A DNA stretch of 64,000 nucleotides from Seiridium cupressi (taxonomy: Eukaryota; Ascomycota; Sordariomycetes; Amphisphaeriales; Sporocadaceae): assembly GCA_036674765.1 (NCBI GenBank), contig JARVKI010000075.1, positions 1 through 64,000 of the forward strand. Direction: 5' to 3'. Numbering within the stretch: position 1 is the stretch's first letter; every line of letters starts with the position of its first letter. The notes below the pieces were generated by a model. The model did not search any database and had not been told where the DNA came from. It worked only from the letters and a program-made list of their open reading frames with translations. Shown here piece after piece: positions 36,401 to 48,428 of the stretch. Made by a program: the position numbers and the translations under genes.

Positions 36401-38457
36401 ATTCAACCGACCTTGAGCGATGTCGGTCCGCCTTTCGTAGTTTGCTTTCCTTTTGAATCGCATCAATCGATCCGATGAGGGGAGGCTGAAACGTTTTTGA
36501 CCAACGCTTGTTTTAACAGACTTCACTCCTGGCCAGGTCGAGCCTGACACTCGTTACAGCAAACCCCCGGCCTGAGATGACAGGCGAGCATACCCTAGCA
36601 TACCGTAGCAAAACAATAGGGTTTTCCGGCAGCGCTACCTACCATGTAAGCTACATGGTCAAGGGCTCAAGGTCGCTCCAAGAGTCGGTGAGACAGTGCT
36701 CTGGCTTATCAGCTTCATTGTCTACGTGTCACCCGAGGGCAGATGCCTAGTCACCAATAAAGACTGAAGCCAGTCCCTTGGGATTGCGCTGGTACGGGTG
36801 TCGTCGAGCCGTTCCAGCCCAGTGGGCGCCAGCGGGTATGGGTGCGTTGCACCGTCCTCGCTAGCGGGCGGCACATCGATACAACCGGTACCTAGTTACC
36901 CTAGTGGGACCATGACAAGGCAAGCCCACGAACCTGCTCAGGTACATTCCCCATGTAAGGTGATCGCAACTATGTAATCAACCAAGGATGGGTCTGCATC
37001 TTCCCAGTGCGCTAGGAAAATAAGTAGGCTTCCACCAAGGGGGGTTGCCGGCAAATGTACATCTTATAGCCGGTGGGCTAATTAAGTAATTACTAACTTT
37101 GTAGACTACCTTTCTAGCCCAATGCATCCAGGGCACAACCCATTCGAGTCTAGTCTTCGGTGCCTTTCCACGTCCTGGGTATGTACTGTTGAGTTGTGTT
37201 CAACCTGACCAAGCTCCTCGAGCACCAACAAGAAGAGTGCATTTGCATACCGCCAGCAGTGCACCGGGCGTGGAATAGTGGTTACACCCGAGCCCAAGAG
37301 CGCTCCCATATTGACAGCGAATCCCCCGAGCCAGAAGCCACAACATTGGCGACGGGGTGGTCGCCGCACGGCTCTGCACAAGCGAAAATACAACGGGCAC
37401 AGCGCAGCGCAGCTCAGCATGCCCCGACCATAAGAGCCGTAGTATTACCAAGTCGACGCTGGGTGACATATGCATCCACTGTGCGGTGTTTGCCCCTCTT
37501 GTATCAGCTGACCTGCAGTCGTTGTACCCGAGGTACCTGCGTACTTGCGTAGGTTAGGTATTTATTTGCTTTCCCCTGGCACCGCTCCAATGCACAGCCG
37601 GTGCCGTCACTGGCCCTCGAGAAGCTGGGGTGGGTTCACTGCAACTTACTCTGTACAGGCCGACGTCTTGGGAGTATGTCATGTACCTGGTTGGGAATGG
37701 GAAGTAGCGCCTCGTCCACTATTATTAAAGCGCGAGAGGTCCAAGGTTTTCTAACAACTAGACGCTCAGGGTCCCACCAGAGTGGTCGAGCAGAAGTCGT
37801 CCCAAAACTCAAAGTGTTGATCCTTCCATCCTCTGCTGCATTTGCTGTGGCTCCTGGCCATTACTTAAGGCTCGACTGCGACTGCCGAAGGGGGAGAAAA
37901 CGAAAGTCGCTCTCTTCCTTGGCTGGCTTTCCACTTGCTGGCCCCTTCCCCCACCAACCTCACGCCCACGCCTACGCCTACGCCCTACTCCAGCCCAGCC
38001 CAGCTCAGTCCAGTGCCCGTCGCCAGGCCAGTGCCAGTACCCGCCCCGCCCCTTCTCTGCCATTGAATGCAGGCGAAGTTGCATTCGCAGTAGCAAGTGG
38101 CAGTGGCAGCCGCAGCCACATTACCTTAACTGGGGAGAGGGAGAAAAAAAGATTCTGCGCCGGCTCCCCTGATTCAACACATACCGAAAGCAGCAACTTC
38201 CGCAGTGCCAACCAGTCTGGTGGCTATCACCAGAACTCCCTGGAGCCCTCGAGGAACCGGGTGCACCCAAGAGAGGACCAATCCGCCCCGGTCCTTGTTC
38301 TCTCGGTACGGGTCGTGGTCGCCTGGTCTCAATACCAGCGTCCTGCCGCGCTCGACAAGTTCTGTCACAAACCCTGTGTTCCCGCCTGCTCGAACTACCT
38401 ACTCCACAAACCCGCCCTCGCTGAATTGGTCGCAATCACCATCACCAAAGACCAATC
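30431..38457. other. 8-kb gene-poor stretch before the LaeA-like gene
   Basis: No gene can be supported across about 8 kb. Short frames occur on both strands. The most protein-like are 31761-32030 (+, 89 residues) and 34587-34922 (-, 111 residues, starting MATWALGLVWGPEIAW), but neither shows a family motif or spliced extension. Base composition is ordinary, not RIP-like. The final 900 bases are C-rich with CGCCTACGCC-like and CCAGCCCAG-like short repeats and form the probable leader and promoter of the LaeA-like gene. Confidence 0.45.
37560..38457 (+). promoter_or_regulatory. Pyrimidine-rich 5' region of LaeA-like gene
   Basis: The sequence upstream of the ATG at 38458 becomes strongly C-rich, with short iterated motifs near 37970-38045 and a run of CCAACC/ACCACC-like triplets. 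Sequence of this kind is usual for long leaders of fungal regulatory genes. A 314-codon open frame covers it but is low in complexity and reads over the first intron of the LaeA-like gene, so I treat it as noncoding. Confidence 0.4.
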
Positions 38458-39887
38458 ATGGGTTCCAATGGTTACAGCTTCCCCAAGTAAGCCCGCCCCC
38501 CAGTTACGCCTCGCACCGCCAACAGCTTTTCGTTCTTCCTCTTAACCTTTTCCGACATGTGAGAAGCTTCTGCTAAAAACTCATCCTCCCCGTTCTTAGT
38601 AATCTGGCGTCTCAAAGTCAACCACCACCACCACTACTGCCACTAGCAACTCCTCTGCAGGCGCCATGGTTTGCCGAAAACGGCCGGTACTACGGCACGT
38701 TCAAGCCAGGCCAGTATATGCTGCCGGTGGACGAGGTATGCACCCCCCGACGTTGAGAGCACCGGCATCTTGGCCTATGAGACTGACTCCTTGCCCACAG
38801 AATGAGCTAGATAGACTAGATATCATGCACAAATTCCACACAGTTGCACGTCGGGATGATGCTTATGGCGGCTTGCATGAGGCCCCCATCAGTAGCCCTA
38901 GCCCTCGCGTGCTCGACCTGGGTTGCGGCACAGGTATCTGGGCAATCGACATGGCTGAGTATGTGTTCAAACTTATATGCCTAGGGTTGCACGCGATTGC
39001 CGAATGCTGACAGTTTCACAGTCGGTACCAATATGGCAAGGTCATTGGCTTGGACCTGAATTATACTCAACCGGAGAGGTTTGTTTCTATCACTTGAAAT
39101 CACGCAAAACACCGAGACTGACGTTGCATAGCATTCCGGCAACGCTTGAATTCCGCCGCCAAGACATTGAGGAACCTCACTGGGGTTTAGAACCGGACTC
39201 CTTTGATCTAGTCCACGTACAAATGCTGGCTGGCAGCATCACCAACTGGCCCGCGTTGTATCAAAACATCTATCGGTAGGCCGATGCCCCAGCCAAGTTG
39301 GCTCTGCGTTAAGCTGTGTGTTAACATTTCCCGTCAGACATCTTAAACCTGGGACAGGGATGATAGAGCATGTTGAGATTAACTTTGATCCCCAGAGTAA
39401 TGATAGCAGCTTGCCGCCAGATTCCAGGCTCCGACTGTGGTTCAACGAGATGCGCTCAGCTTATGAGCAAGCTAGACGGCCTATCGTCTTAGAGCCCTCG
39501 ACGGAAACGTGGCTCAAGCAAGCAGGTTTCGAAGACATCAAGCGCAACATCAAAGAGATTCCTTACCATCCATGGCCCTCCTCTGAACACCAGAAGGAAG
39601 TCGGCCGTTGGTTCAACCTGGGGATGGTCCACGGTATTGAAGCCATGTCGATGGCACCTTTGACCCGGCACAGGAACTACACCAAGGAGCAAGTTACGGC
39701 GCTGCTTGCAGAAGTGAAGAGAGAGATTTGCACCAGGCAATTCAGATCACATTGCGTAATGTGAGTTAACTTCCCTTCCCTTCCCCTTACCAAGAGACAA
39801 TGTCAGCCTAGTGATAATGGAGTTTCGCGGTCGCTAACTTTGGCAAGGTATATTTATACAGCAAGGCGACCTGCGCCAAGGTACTGA
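38458..39887 (+). CDS. LaeA-like SAM-dependent methyltransferase
   Basis: Seven exons fit in frame: 38458-38486, 38600-38735, 38801-38958, 39022-39078, 39132-39275, 39338-39760 and 39848-39887, giving 328 residues. LaeA is a nuclear methyltransferase that works with velvet proteins to control secondary metabolism and development. Seen here: [32 protein letters not shown] near residues 38-67, the SAM-binding motif [11 protein letters not shown] at 92-102, [10 protein letters not shown], then [14 protein letters not shown] and a C-terminal REICTRQ. The last, 40-base exon supplies [12 protein letters not shown], matching the TARRP ending common in LaeA proteins; its intron has a GCTAAC branch site. 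Without it the frame stops at 39764. It could be LaeA itself or one of the LaeA-like paralogues; length and motif fit are good, but the sequence alone does not settle orthology. Confidence 0.85.
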
Positions 39888-42800
39888 TGGATCTTATGTG
39901 AATATGATTCTTTCAGAAGGAGGAGGTCTCAGCATTATAATCTAGTCTGGCAGGAGGAAGCGAGAGCTTGAAACTTCGCGCCGATTGCCTATTCCAGACA
40001 GTGAAGCGGCTACGGGAAACTCCCTGCGACTCCTTGCAGCTCCTTGCAGGTGTTATGGCGCTTTGCTCAAATCGGAAATTGGGTGTGACGTACGGCGGCA
40101 AAAAACTACCCGCCCGCCCTGAGCGATGCACGAAATTGCGGGAGCACCCATTCTACCCAGTCATCAGCGGAAGCGCGTTCCGGCACAATGGCTCAGATCC
40201 CCTTCGTCCACGGGGCCGCATTTTCAACACAACAAATCCGCCATAGCATCTGGTCCAGCATCACAACCGCATTCCCTCAGCAACGACGGATGGGACCTCG
40301 CGGGCCACACACTGACTAGTGCTCAGCCAATGAATATGCTGTAGGTGAGAAAGCGCGCTCATTTCCGGTCGGTGTTTCCCGACACGAGGCGCTGCCTCAC
40401 CAAATTCTGCTGGATAAGTGTGGCCTACGTATGTGGAGTGGTCCGTGAGATCCCATCCGTTGTTGCTGGGGGTAGGCGGTATTATGAGGGCACTGTCACG
40501 CGATACATTTCGTCCACCCTCACCCCTCTTCTTGTTTTATTTTCATTTATTCTTATCTTCAAATCTTTTGGAGGGACCATCATGACAACTCTCCGACTGC
40601 TCCGTAACGGATACGCTGTCGGATTGGCAGAATAATGAAGGACTGTTCCAGGGGTTGTGCAGCTGGATCTTTTCAAATGCATCATTTCTCAATGAAGAGG
40701 GCTGCATGTTATGTTTGCCAACGACCGAAGACAGCAACAGAGGGTTGCAAATGGTTGCGGGTGCGCGTTTTCTCTCTCCCACTGATGAATCCCTCGACCA
40801 CTGCCTCTTGGCCCCAAATGGATGCAGGCTTCACGGATGGCACATAGACGCTGTAGATCCCATCATCATAAATAGCGTGTGTTACGGTCCGATCAATACG
40901 AGCTGCCATAGATCCGCACATCTTGGACAACTACCTCATCAAGCTGGCCGGGGCCTTTGTATGGGATGTGTTATTCATATATGAGCGGCGCCTCAAAGAG
41001 AGGCTAAAGTGTCATTCATCGAGCGGCGTTCGGAGAATAAGTTGTATCCTGATATAGACTAGCTGTGAGGACTACAATGTTCTGCTTATCAACGACCATA
41101 GACTCTGGGCTTTATCTCATACTTCATTCAACATGTTTACTACCTTACTGCACGAGCCAATTTTCTTGTCACGAGGCACTACATTGAGGAGTCATGGTCG
41201 CAGAAGTGGTCGGGCGCGACGTGGGACCGCAATTCTCGACCTCTGTGGTCCCAGGTCACGACCTGTTTCACTATTATGAATCAATGTGCTGGCCACCAAA
41301 GCCCACTCTGCCTCTTCCGGACACCAACAAAGTCGTCAACAAATATGCAAGTGGGTTGTTGGCCCGTAGTTATAACCGCCTCCTGTTCCCATCTACCTTG
41401 TCCGGGTAGGGAGACTTCGAACGGCCACCCAGCCTCCTCCGCGCTCATTTATCCTGGAAGATTATAAGGTAGGACCACTGCTCACTCCAAATGCATATCA
41501 TATCTCTCGTTGACCGACTTGTTTATAGGTAGACCGTCGAGGTCCGGAGAATGTTCACACAGCGATTGGAAGCAAACCCCCAAGGCAGATTACAGAGTAT
41601 CTCGAGCTCAGGAAATTTTGCTTCGGGAACGGGCAAAGCCCCCAAGGGACGGACGATATCATTCTTCCTGTTCCATATGCATACGTCATGCAAGGCTTCT
41701 CTGGGTAAGCTGCGCATAGCACGTTGCTATGGTAGAATGGGGTCCATCGACTGTCGCCCCGTTCTGGTCCCCGTTCCCAAGGCCGAGGCCGATATGCACG
41801 ACCATTACCCGACCGCAGCATGTATGCTCTCCATTTCTGCCTTGCGCTCTGCTGTATCGTCTCTCGGGGCTTATGTGCTACCACGTCACCACAAGGCTCA
41901 TAAGTGGCAGACGTAGCAAGCCATCAATATCGCTCAGTCGACGATATTGGAGGAACGGAACAATATCCCCACACATCCAAGCCCAATCTCTTGAGACCAA
42001 CGGCTCCTCTTTCTCCATGCGGGTAAAGAGACTAGGGAGGCACTGCAGTGACAACTGGCAGTGACATGATAAGACGGGGTTCGCCTGTCAAAGGTCGTAT
42101 GGTGTCAGACATGCTGGCATATTGTGACTTTATCTGCGAGAGCCAGGGTCGCTGTATACCGTCCCGAGCGAACGAGAATGGAGCGTCGGAACAACCATGA
42201 ATATCAAAGTGTCTTGTCGCAAAGGACGTGGCAGCGCACTCATGCGGTTTTCACCTACCCGCACCAAGCGAACGTGCACCGCACACATCCTAGAACGCCA
42301 CCATCAAGTTCTTAGATAGTCTCAAGTCCCTGCTGGACGAGGTTGACATTATACCAGTATCTATCAAGGACCTCACCACTGTGAGTTGCCTCCCTCCTGG
42401 CCTTCGGTTGTCCGGCCAAACGTCCTCGTTCGACAACAAACCGTCTCCAGTAAGAGAACGCTCTCCATTCCATGCCGTACAGCTCACACCCCCCTGTTCA
42501 CCGGTCATGTAACCGCGGGCTCGTGTCGCCGATATTTTTCAACACATCAAGCGAGTAGGGAGCCCCCAAGAACAGATGCGCTGGCTCTGCATTTGCATCA
42601 TGGCGGCTTACCACGGATCCATAATTCTGGGTTGGGTTACCATAGCGTACATCAATGTTGTATTGCTTTTCCTTGACACAGTGCGCGTCCTTCCGGAAGC
42701 CTGCATACCCGAATCTCATCTTGGCTTTGTAGTCTCTGGACCGAAAGCGAGCATACCCGACCCTCCCTGGTCGCCGGCATGACACATGGTACAGTACATC

Positions 42801-44080
42801 ATCCATGGACGCAAAGGTGTTATGATGGATGGATAGCTTGTCACACAATCATGGTCAGATCCCACCGAGCACAGCCCAGTCTGCCTCCTAAGTCCTGACG
42901 ATCCGAACAATTTGATATCATGCAGGCCAGCAGCACCAATGGACAAAAGCAGACACAAACTAATAACGCCAGGAGAAGGATGGATGATCTATCGAAATTT
43001 GGCAGGACAGATCACACCGACAGGGTTTCATTTGTCGCTGTATCATCTCGTCATGGAAGAGATTCTTTGAGTGTCCTCGGCGCGTCCGCGTGACCTCGGA
43101 TCCTGCAGCTTCGGGAGCCTCAGAATCGCGCGTTTCCGAAGGATCACCAAGATGTGCAAGGCAGCCTTGGCCCGGTAAGGGTGAGACCGTAAAAGACGGC
43201 TGATATCCGACGTCTTGTATTCCTACGGGGCAGTGCTGAACCTATACAATGCTGCTGTGGGTGGGCCGTCTCTTGATGAGACGCTTTGCATTGCCTTACA
43301 TCGCCTTGCATCGTGCTGTACTTTTGCTTCTTGAATGTATATCTCTTGCATTGATGTTCCTTTTCTCCTTTACCATTTATGCAAGGTCGTGTTTAGGAAT
43401 GGATCAATGGGGTAGATGGTCACAGTCATGCAGCTTTCCCTTTTCTGTCATGACTGGTGATGCATGAACATTGAAATCACCGGCCGGGAGGCATCACCAT
43501 TCCTACGACGACTGTTCAACATTGCCAGGGCTTCGTCCTACATGTTCCTGAAAGGGGTGTTATTTACCCATTAGGAAGGTTGGTAGAAGTATTGCAAAGA
43601 GCGTTGTACATATGATCAACATCACCCAGTGCTAATACACAATGCACAAGTACTGGTACCCAGAAGCATGCCTCAAGCTACTGCACAAATTCAGTAATTA
43701 ATTGATACCTCCTAACCACCGCCTCATTGTCGTTTAGGTGTTGTACAGACCACAAAGGGAAGAGAAGAAGAATATTTTATCTTCGGGACTCGAGGAGGGC
43801 GGCAGACTATACAAGGCGGGACTTGTGTGAAGTTCCGCATCCAGACGCCCCCCTGCAATAAGCCCGTGAAGGGCGTAAGACTGTCGCCGTCATTCGCAAA
43901 AGCCGTATCGCTGATCTAATGTGTTTCAAGAAATCGGACCTCCTGATTTCCTCGATTGCTGAGTACATCCACCGACCGGTAATGTTCCCCCCGGCCGCCG
44001 TCTATTCGATCTTCATGCCCCTTGATGCAATAATAGAGTTACACCCAACTCCTCCGCACCATGTTCTTTCATAGCTGCAT
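39888..44080. other. Gene-poor stretch after the LaeA-like gene
   Basis: About 4.2 kb has no supported gene. Many short overlapping frames occur on both strands, none with motifs. Composition is ordinary. Small iterations of CCTTACATCG/CCTTGCATCG occur near 43283-43312. Confidence 0.5.
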
Positions 44081-44869
44081 TTAGTGGTGAGCAGCAGTCT
44101 CGCCGTGGTAGCCAACGACCTTGAAGCGGCCGATCATTTCGCCAACGGTAAAGAAACCGAGGCACTCGGCCGCAATGACACCTCCAGCAGCGAGTTGAGT
44201 TCGGTTCACATTTCGGACACGCTCGATCAGGGAGGCAGGCTGCTGAGTGGCCTTGGACGCAGTCTGCTGAGCACTCTGAAGTAGCGCACTAGGGTTTCGG
44301 ACCTGCTTGTATGCGTTCTGCCAGTAGCTCTGGAAAGTTCGGAGTGAACTATGGGCATGTTGGTGATTTATCCTTGTAGTGGCTGGACGGCATAACTTAC
44401 GGCGGAGACATCTTCTGGCCGCGGAACACAATCTTGGTGAGCTCTGCACCAACCTTGGAGTAGTAGACGACGTGGGGAACTTGCTCTGCGACGCTTCAGT
44501 TAGTTCATAAGCTCTCTCTCTCTCGAGTCTTGCAGCAGCTGCAGGACGATAGCATCAGTCCTGCCAAGGTGGCGTGCACGTACTCTCGACGAAAGCAATC
44601 AATCTTCCTGTCCGGCCACCAATCTTGCCCAAGGAGTTTGCGACTCCCTTAGCGGCGCCAGAGATGGCTGGACCAGCGGCCGAGGTGACCTTGGAGAGGC
44701 CCTCCTGAGCCTTTGACGCGTACTCGGAAGCAGACCCAGAGGCCTTGGAGGCAGTCTCCTTGGCGGCGTCAGTAGCCTTTGCCGTTGTGCTCGACTCGAA
44801 TCTGCGGGCAGCCATTCGCAGAGCTCCGGATTGCCGGAGGACCGGGCGCGTGAGGGCCTGGGACGACAT
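44081..44869 (-). CDS. atp20: Mitochondrial F1Fo-ATP synthase subunit g (Atp20)
   Basis: Three exons, 44584-44869, 44401-44485 and 44081-44348, give 212 residues. Subunit g sits in the inner membrane at the ATP synthase dimer interface and shapes cristae. The N-terminal 80 residues are Ala/Ser/Lys-rich with a basic presequence (SSQALTRPVLRQSGALRMAAR). The conserved core starts at GGRTGRLIAFVE, continues across the first splice into QVPHVVYYSKVGAELTKIVF, and after the second splice into FQSYWQNAYKQV. One C-terminal membrane helix (LAAGGVIAAECLGFFTVGEMIGR) carries glycines spaced as expected for dimerisation. The ATG at 44869 is chosen over an upstream in-frame start because it begins the presequence. 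Confidence 0.93.
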
Positions 44870-45437
44870 GGTGGAAGGGATACGGGGAAGGAAGCTCACA
44901 GACGAAGGGGTGGACGGGGGTCTGATGAGCAATTGATGTGATGGCGGGTCAGGATAATCGTCGCCGTCGTCGGGGTGGTTTTGGAATGAGGATCTCAAGA
45001 GGCTGCGGGAAAAAGTTGACAGCTTCCCGAATTTCGCCTGCAAGACGGAACACAGTAGCGGCTCCATCTCAAGGGAGAACATTAGCCAATCAGAAGCCGG
45101 TGGCGCCACGGTCAGGGTTCGTCCTCAGGCCACTGCAGATGGCCCATGCTTCCCATGCTTCTTCCCATACAAACGAATCAAGTTGCAATAAATCAAGTTT
45201 CAAGGTCATAGATTTTTTGGGGTGCGGTTTGGCTCCTAATCTTGGTACATATTTTCTTTGTCCATTGCGAATATTTTGTTACTCCCACAACAATATCTGC
45301 CAAGGACTTCACTAATGGCCACAGCATGATCATCGCGGCAGTCGCTGTGTTGCTCACTGGTGTTCTTACTACATGGGTACAAATATCTATATGAGAACCT
45401 CGAACTTTGGCCAGGTTTTGCTGCCCTCCATCTACCT
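44870..45437. other. Intergenic region, atp20 / lad1
   Basis: This is the promoter of atp20 together with the 3' end of lad1, in tandem on the minus strand. No other gene is seen. Confidence 0.6.
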
Positions 45438-46626
45438 CTAGTCGAGACTTTGGATCTGCACCTTGATGGCCCCGGTCTTGGGGTCGGCTGCCGTCTTGAA
45501 CGCGTCGAGCGCTTCTTCCAGCTTGTAACGATGTGTGACCAGGCTCGAAAGGTCAAGCACGCCATGCTGGACCAGGCGGATGGCACGCGGCCAGGTGTTG
45601 CAGTACCGGTACTGGAACTGCAGGTCAACCTCCCGCGTGCTACATCTCATGAAGGGGAAGCTGAGTTCGTTCCTGCCCACACCAATCACAAAGACCTTGC
45701 CTCCAAACTTGACTGCCCAGATGGCCGCCGCAAGGCTGCTCTCTACCCCCGTGCATTCCAGGGCTACAGTTGGCTCGATACCCCCAAAGGTCTTGACGAT
45801 GGCCTTGGCCGAGTCTTCGGGGCTCGCGCGCTCCACCTTGTGCGTGATGACCGTCGGGCAGAGCTCCTTCGCGAACTGAAGTCGGCCCTCGTCAATGTCC
45901 GTGATGACAAGCGGGCATGCCCCGGCGGCCTTGGCACAAAGCAAGGTGATCAGTCCAATGGGCCCAGCGCCGCACACCAGGACCGGGTCTCCCAATTCCA
46001 CCTTTGCCCGCTGCATGCCGGCCAGTGCCACACTGAGCGGCTCGAGGAGCGACCCGTTCTCGTATGACATGTCTCCGATCTTGTGGCACCAGATAGCTGG
46101 GTGATTGACGTATCTTCGCAGCAAGCCCGGTACCGGCGGCGTTGACAGAAATTGGACCTTCTCACAGCCGTTGTACCTGCCAGTCAAGCATGGCTCGCAC
46201 TCATTGCAGATGATGTTGGGCTCGATCGCTACCCGGTCTCCGACCTTGAGGTGTGTCACCGATGGGTGCGCGGCAATGATTTGTCCCGCCGATTCGTGTC
46301 CCAAGATGTGGTCGCCCTCCACGATCATAGGCCCAATGCAGCCCGCATGCCAGAAGTGAACATCGGAACTGCGCGTCTTTGTCAGTTTGGCAGACCAACC
46401 ATGGCGCTGCGCTGGGAGCTCACCCGCAGATTCCGGTGCTCTTGACGGCTATAGTGACCTCTCCGTGCTTCAGCGCATCCCCCTTCTGCACCTCCTCGAC
46501 CGACGGCTCGGCCTCGGTTATCCAAAGATCATGCGCCGGATTAGTGTAGACCCCGATGTTCGCCTTGGACGGTTTGATGTCGAGCTGGGCAGGGGCAGGG
46601 GCAGGATCGATCGCGGATGGGCTCAT
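45438..46626 (-). CDS. lad1: L-arabinitol 4-dehydrogenase
   Basis: Two exons, 46424-46626 and 45438-46368 (55-base intron), give 377 residues, the usual length for the family. The enzyme oxidises L-arabinitol to L-xylulose with NAD+, in the fungal L-arabinose pathway. Catalytic-zinc ligands are visible as Cys67 (GICG), His92 and Glu93 (GHE). A structural-zinc cysteine cluster lies at about 116-130 ([15 protein letters not shown]). The Rossmann fold glycine motif is [11 protein letters not shown], and ITDIDEGRL marks the acidic residue typical of NAD preference. The opening [14 protein letters not shown] is characteristic of fungal Lad1; xylitol dehydrogenase is the nearest alternative but has a different N-terminus. 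Known members are induced by L-arabinose through Ara1/Xlr1 or Xyr1; no such site was confirmed here. Confidence 0.92.
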
Positions 46627-48428
46627 CTTGCCGGTAGGAACAGTATAGACACGGGGTTGCTTTGTAAAGGGATTCTCGAGGTTTGAGGAAAGGTGAGAGC
46701 ACTGCCCAGCGCAGCCACGGCAAAAGGTTGGGATTTAAGTGAGGGGTCTGGCCGATGATACCTGGAGTTCTCTTACTAGCCGCCAGCTGTCCCAGAATTC
46801 CACATTTCGCAACGCTGTCACGATCACTCGGGACATTGTAGGGACAGTTCCATCTAATAACCGGAGGCAGCTGCCCGATCTAACCGCTTTGACACGGCTT
46901 CCATTGGTCGGCGACAGAGCAGAGCTACATACACGTCTATCATATCGCAGAGCTGGTCATGAGGGGCAGTATGCAGTATGCTGCTTCCAAAATTTGGGGG
47001 CATGACGTTCGGCAGCTCTAACCCCGACCAGTCCACCAATCCTTGCGCACCAATCATTCGCAAGCTGTGAATATGCGCCCCCGCGGACTCGGTCCACGGT
47101 CGAGCCGGCTCCAGGGCCGTCGCCTCGACCAACGCCCGTCCGCTGCGCTCAGCTACTGTGTCTGCGATGATTCTCCTGCATGATACCGAGTGGATATTGC
47201 GCACGTGGGACGCCAGTAGGGGGGCGGTGCTCGACTGGTAGGAAAATATTTGCCATAGAAGCCTTCTTGCACAAACCCACGAATAGAGGGAGCGTATGGG
47301 ATTGCCGTTGTCGCAATCCCGAATTCTTCAATGAACCCGGTCCGGCTCCGTCAGAACAAACACATCTGCCTTCCTCTTGAAGCATCCTTCTCGTCGCCCG
47401 GAACGAGCTTCAACGCTCTGCTGCACTTGCCGAGTGGCCAGTTCCGCAGCTCTGGCCAGCGTTTGTAGCAATTCCACAGCAGCTCAAGCGCAGTGCATAC
47501 ATAGGCGCGCCAGAGAAAAGCGTCGGGGCTCTTCTCCACCGGTGGGTCTTTGGGAGCTATAATAGCATACACATGTAACCCTTGATTATTAGTGTGCCCG
47601 ACATTCCCCTACCCGATATCGCCGGCCTTCGTGTAACGGTCACGAGCCTAGACGCTGCATCCATAGAATTATAGTCACTCCCACCGGGGTTCTGTCGTCT
47701 TTCTGCGGCGGGCATTCTCCTTGAGAGGGAGGGTTTCGCTGGCACGTTTCGCGAGTCACTTGTGGGATTCCCCTCGAACCCCAAGTTCGTCTAATACTTG
47801 GAGCCTGTACGCCTACGGAATGCCAAGTACCCCTGCATGGTCGAGAAATAGCTCCAGGGTGAACCGTCGACCGATGACAATACAGCCGTCAATGCCTCAC
47901 CGTCTTATTAGCAGTAGAAGAACTATGGGGGTATGGACGGTCGTGGTCAGGTTTGAAAGGGGCAAAAAGACTATTGAACAGGCGCAGTCGCATTGCTTCT
48001 AGCAGCTCTTTCGATGGTATACGCATCCAACCACTGCGCCGAAGACCGCTTGAACCAATACGCCTCCTCGGCAAACAACATTGCTACTTTGACTCTTGTT
48101 CAATTGTTTTTGGAGCATATGGAATTATTGTTGCCGGCGCGGACAACAGACGCTGAAACTCTTTCGCCGCTTTCTTGCCTAAATGATGTATGGTTGACTG
48201 CTCCTTGTGTTCAGGGGCCTTGAGCCTATTGCTTAACCGCATCGGAAAGGCCACCACCGCGCCCAATCGTCTTGTCACCGACATTTGTGCGGACGAGCTG
48301 TAGAAATTACTTCTGACTTATAGGTGCTAGACGCATCGGTTCAACCATTGGCGAATTTGCCTATAGAAAGCAAACTTCTCCAGCATCCTTAGATCTGTTC
48401 CGTGCAAACTGGCTGCTCATGCCGGTTT
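46627..48428. other. Intergenic region, lad1 / amidohydrolase
   Basis: About 1.8 kb contains the lad1 promoter and the 3' end of the amidohydrolase gene. A minus-strand frame at 47351-47572 (73 residues, ALELLWNCYKRWPELRNWPLGK) is rich in Trp and Leu and looks protein-like, but I could not extend it by splicing to a recognisable protein. Confidence 0.45.

Noticed and set aside
37601..38545. Plus-strand open frame of 314 codons upstream of the LaeA-like gene
   Set aside because: Low-complexity, C-rich translation; it reads over the LaeA-like first exon and intron in a different frame. Best seen as leader sequence.
45360..46067. Plus-strand open frame of 235 codons
   Set aside because: Antisense shadow of the L-arabinitol 4-dehydrogenase exon.
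47351..47572. Minus-strand frame of 73 codons, Trp/Leu-rich
   Set aside because: Protein-like in part, but I found no splice extension and no family; too little to call a gene.
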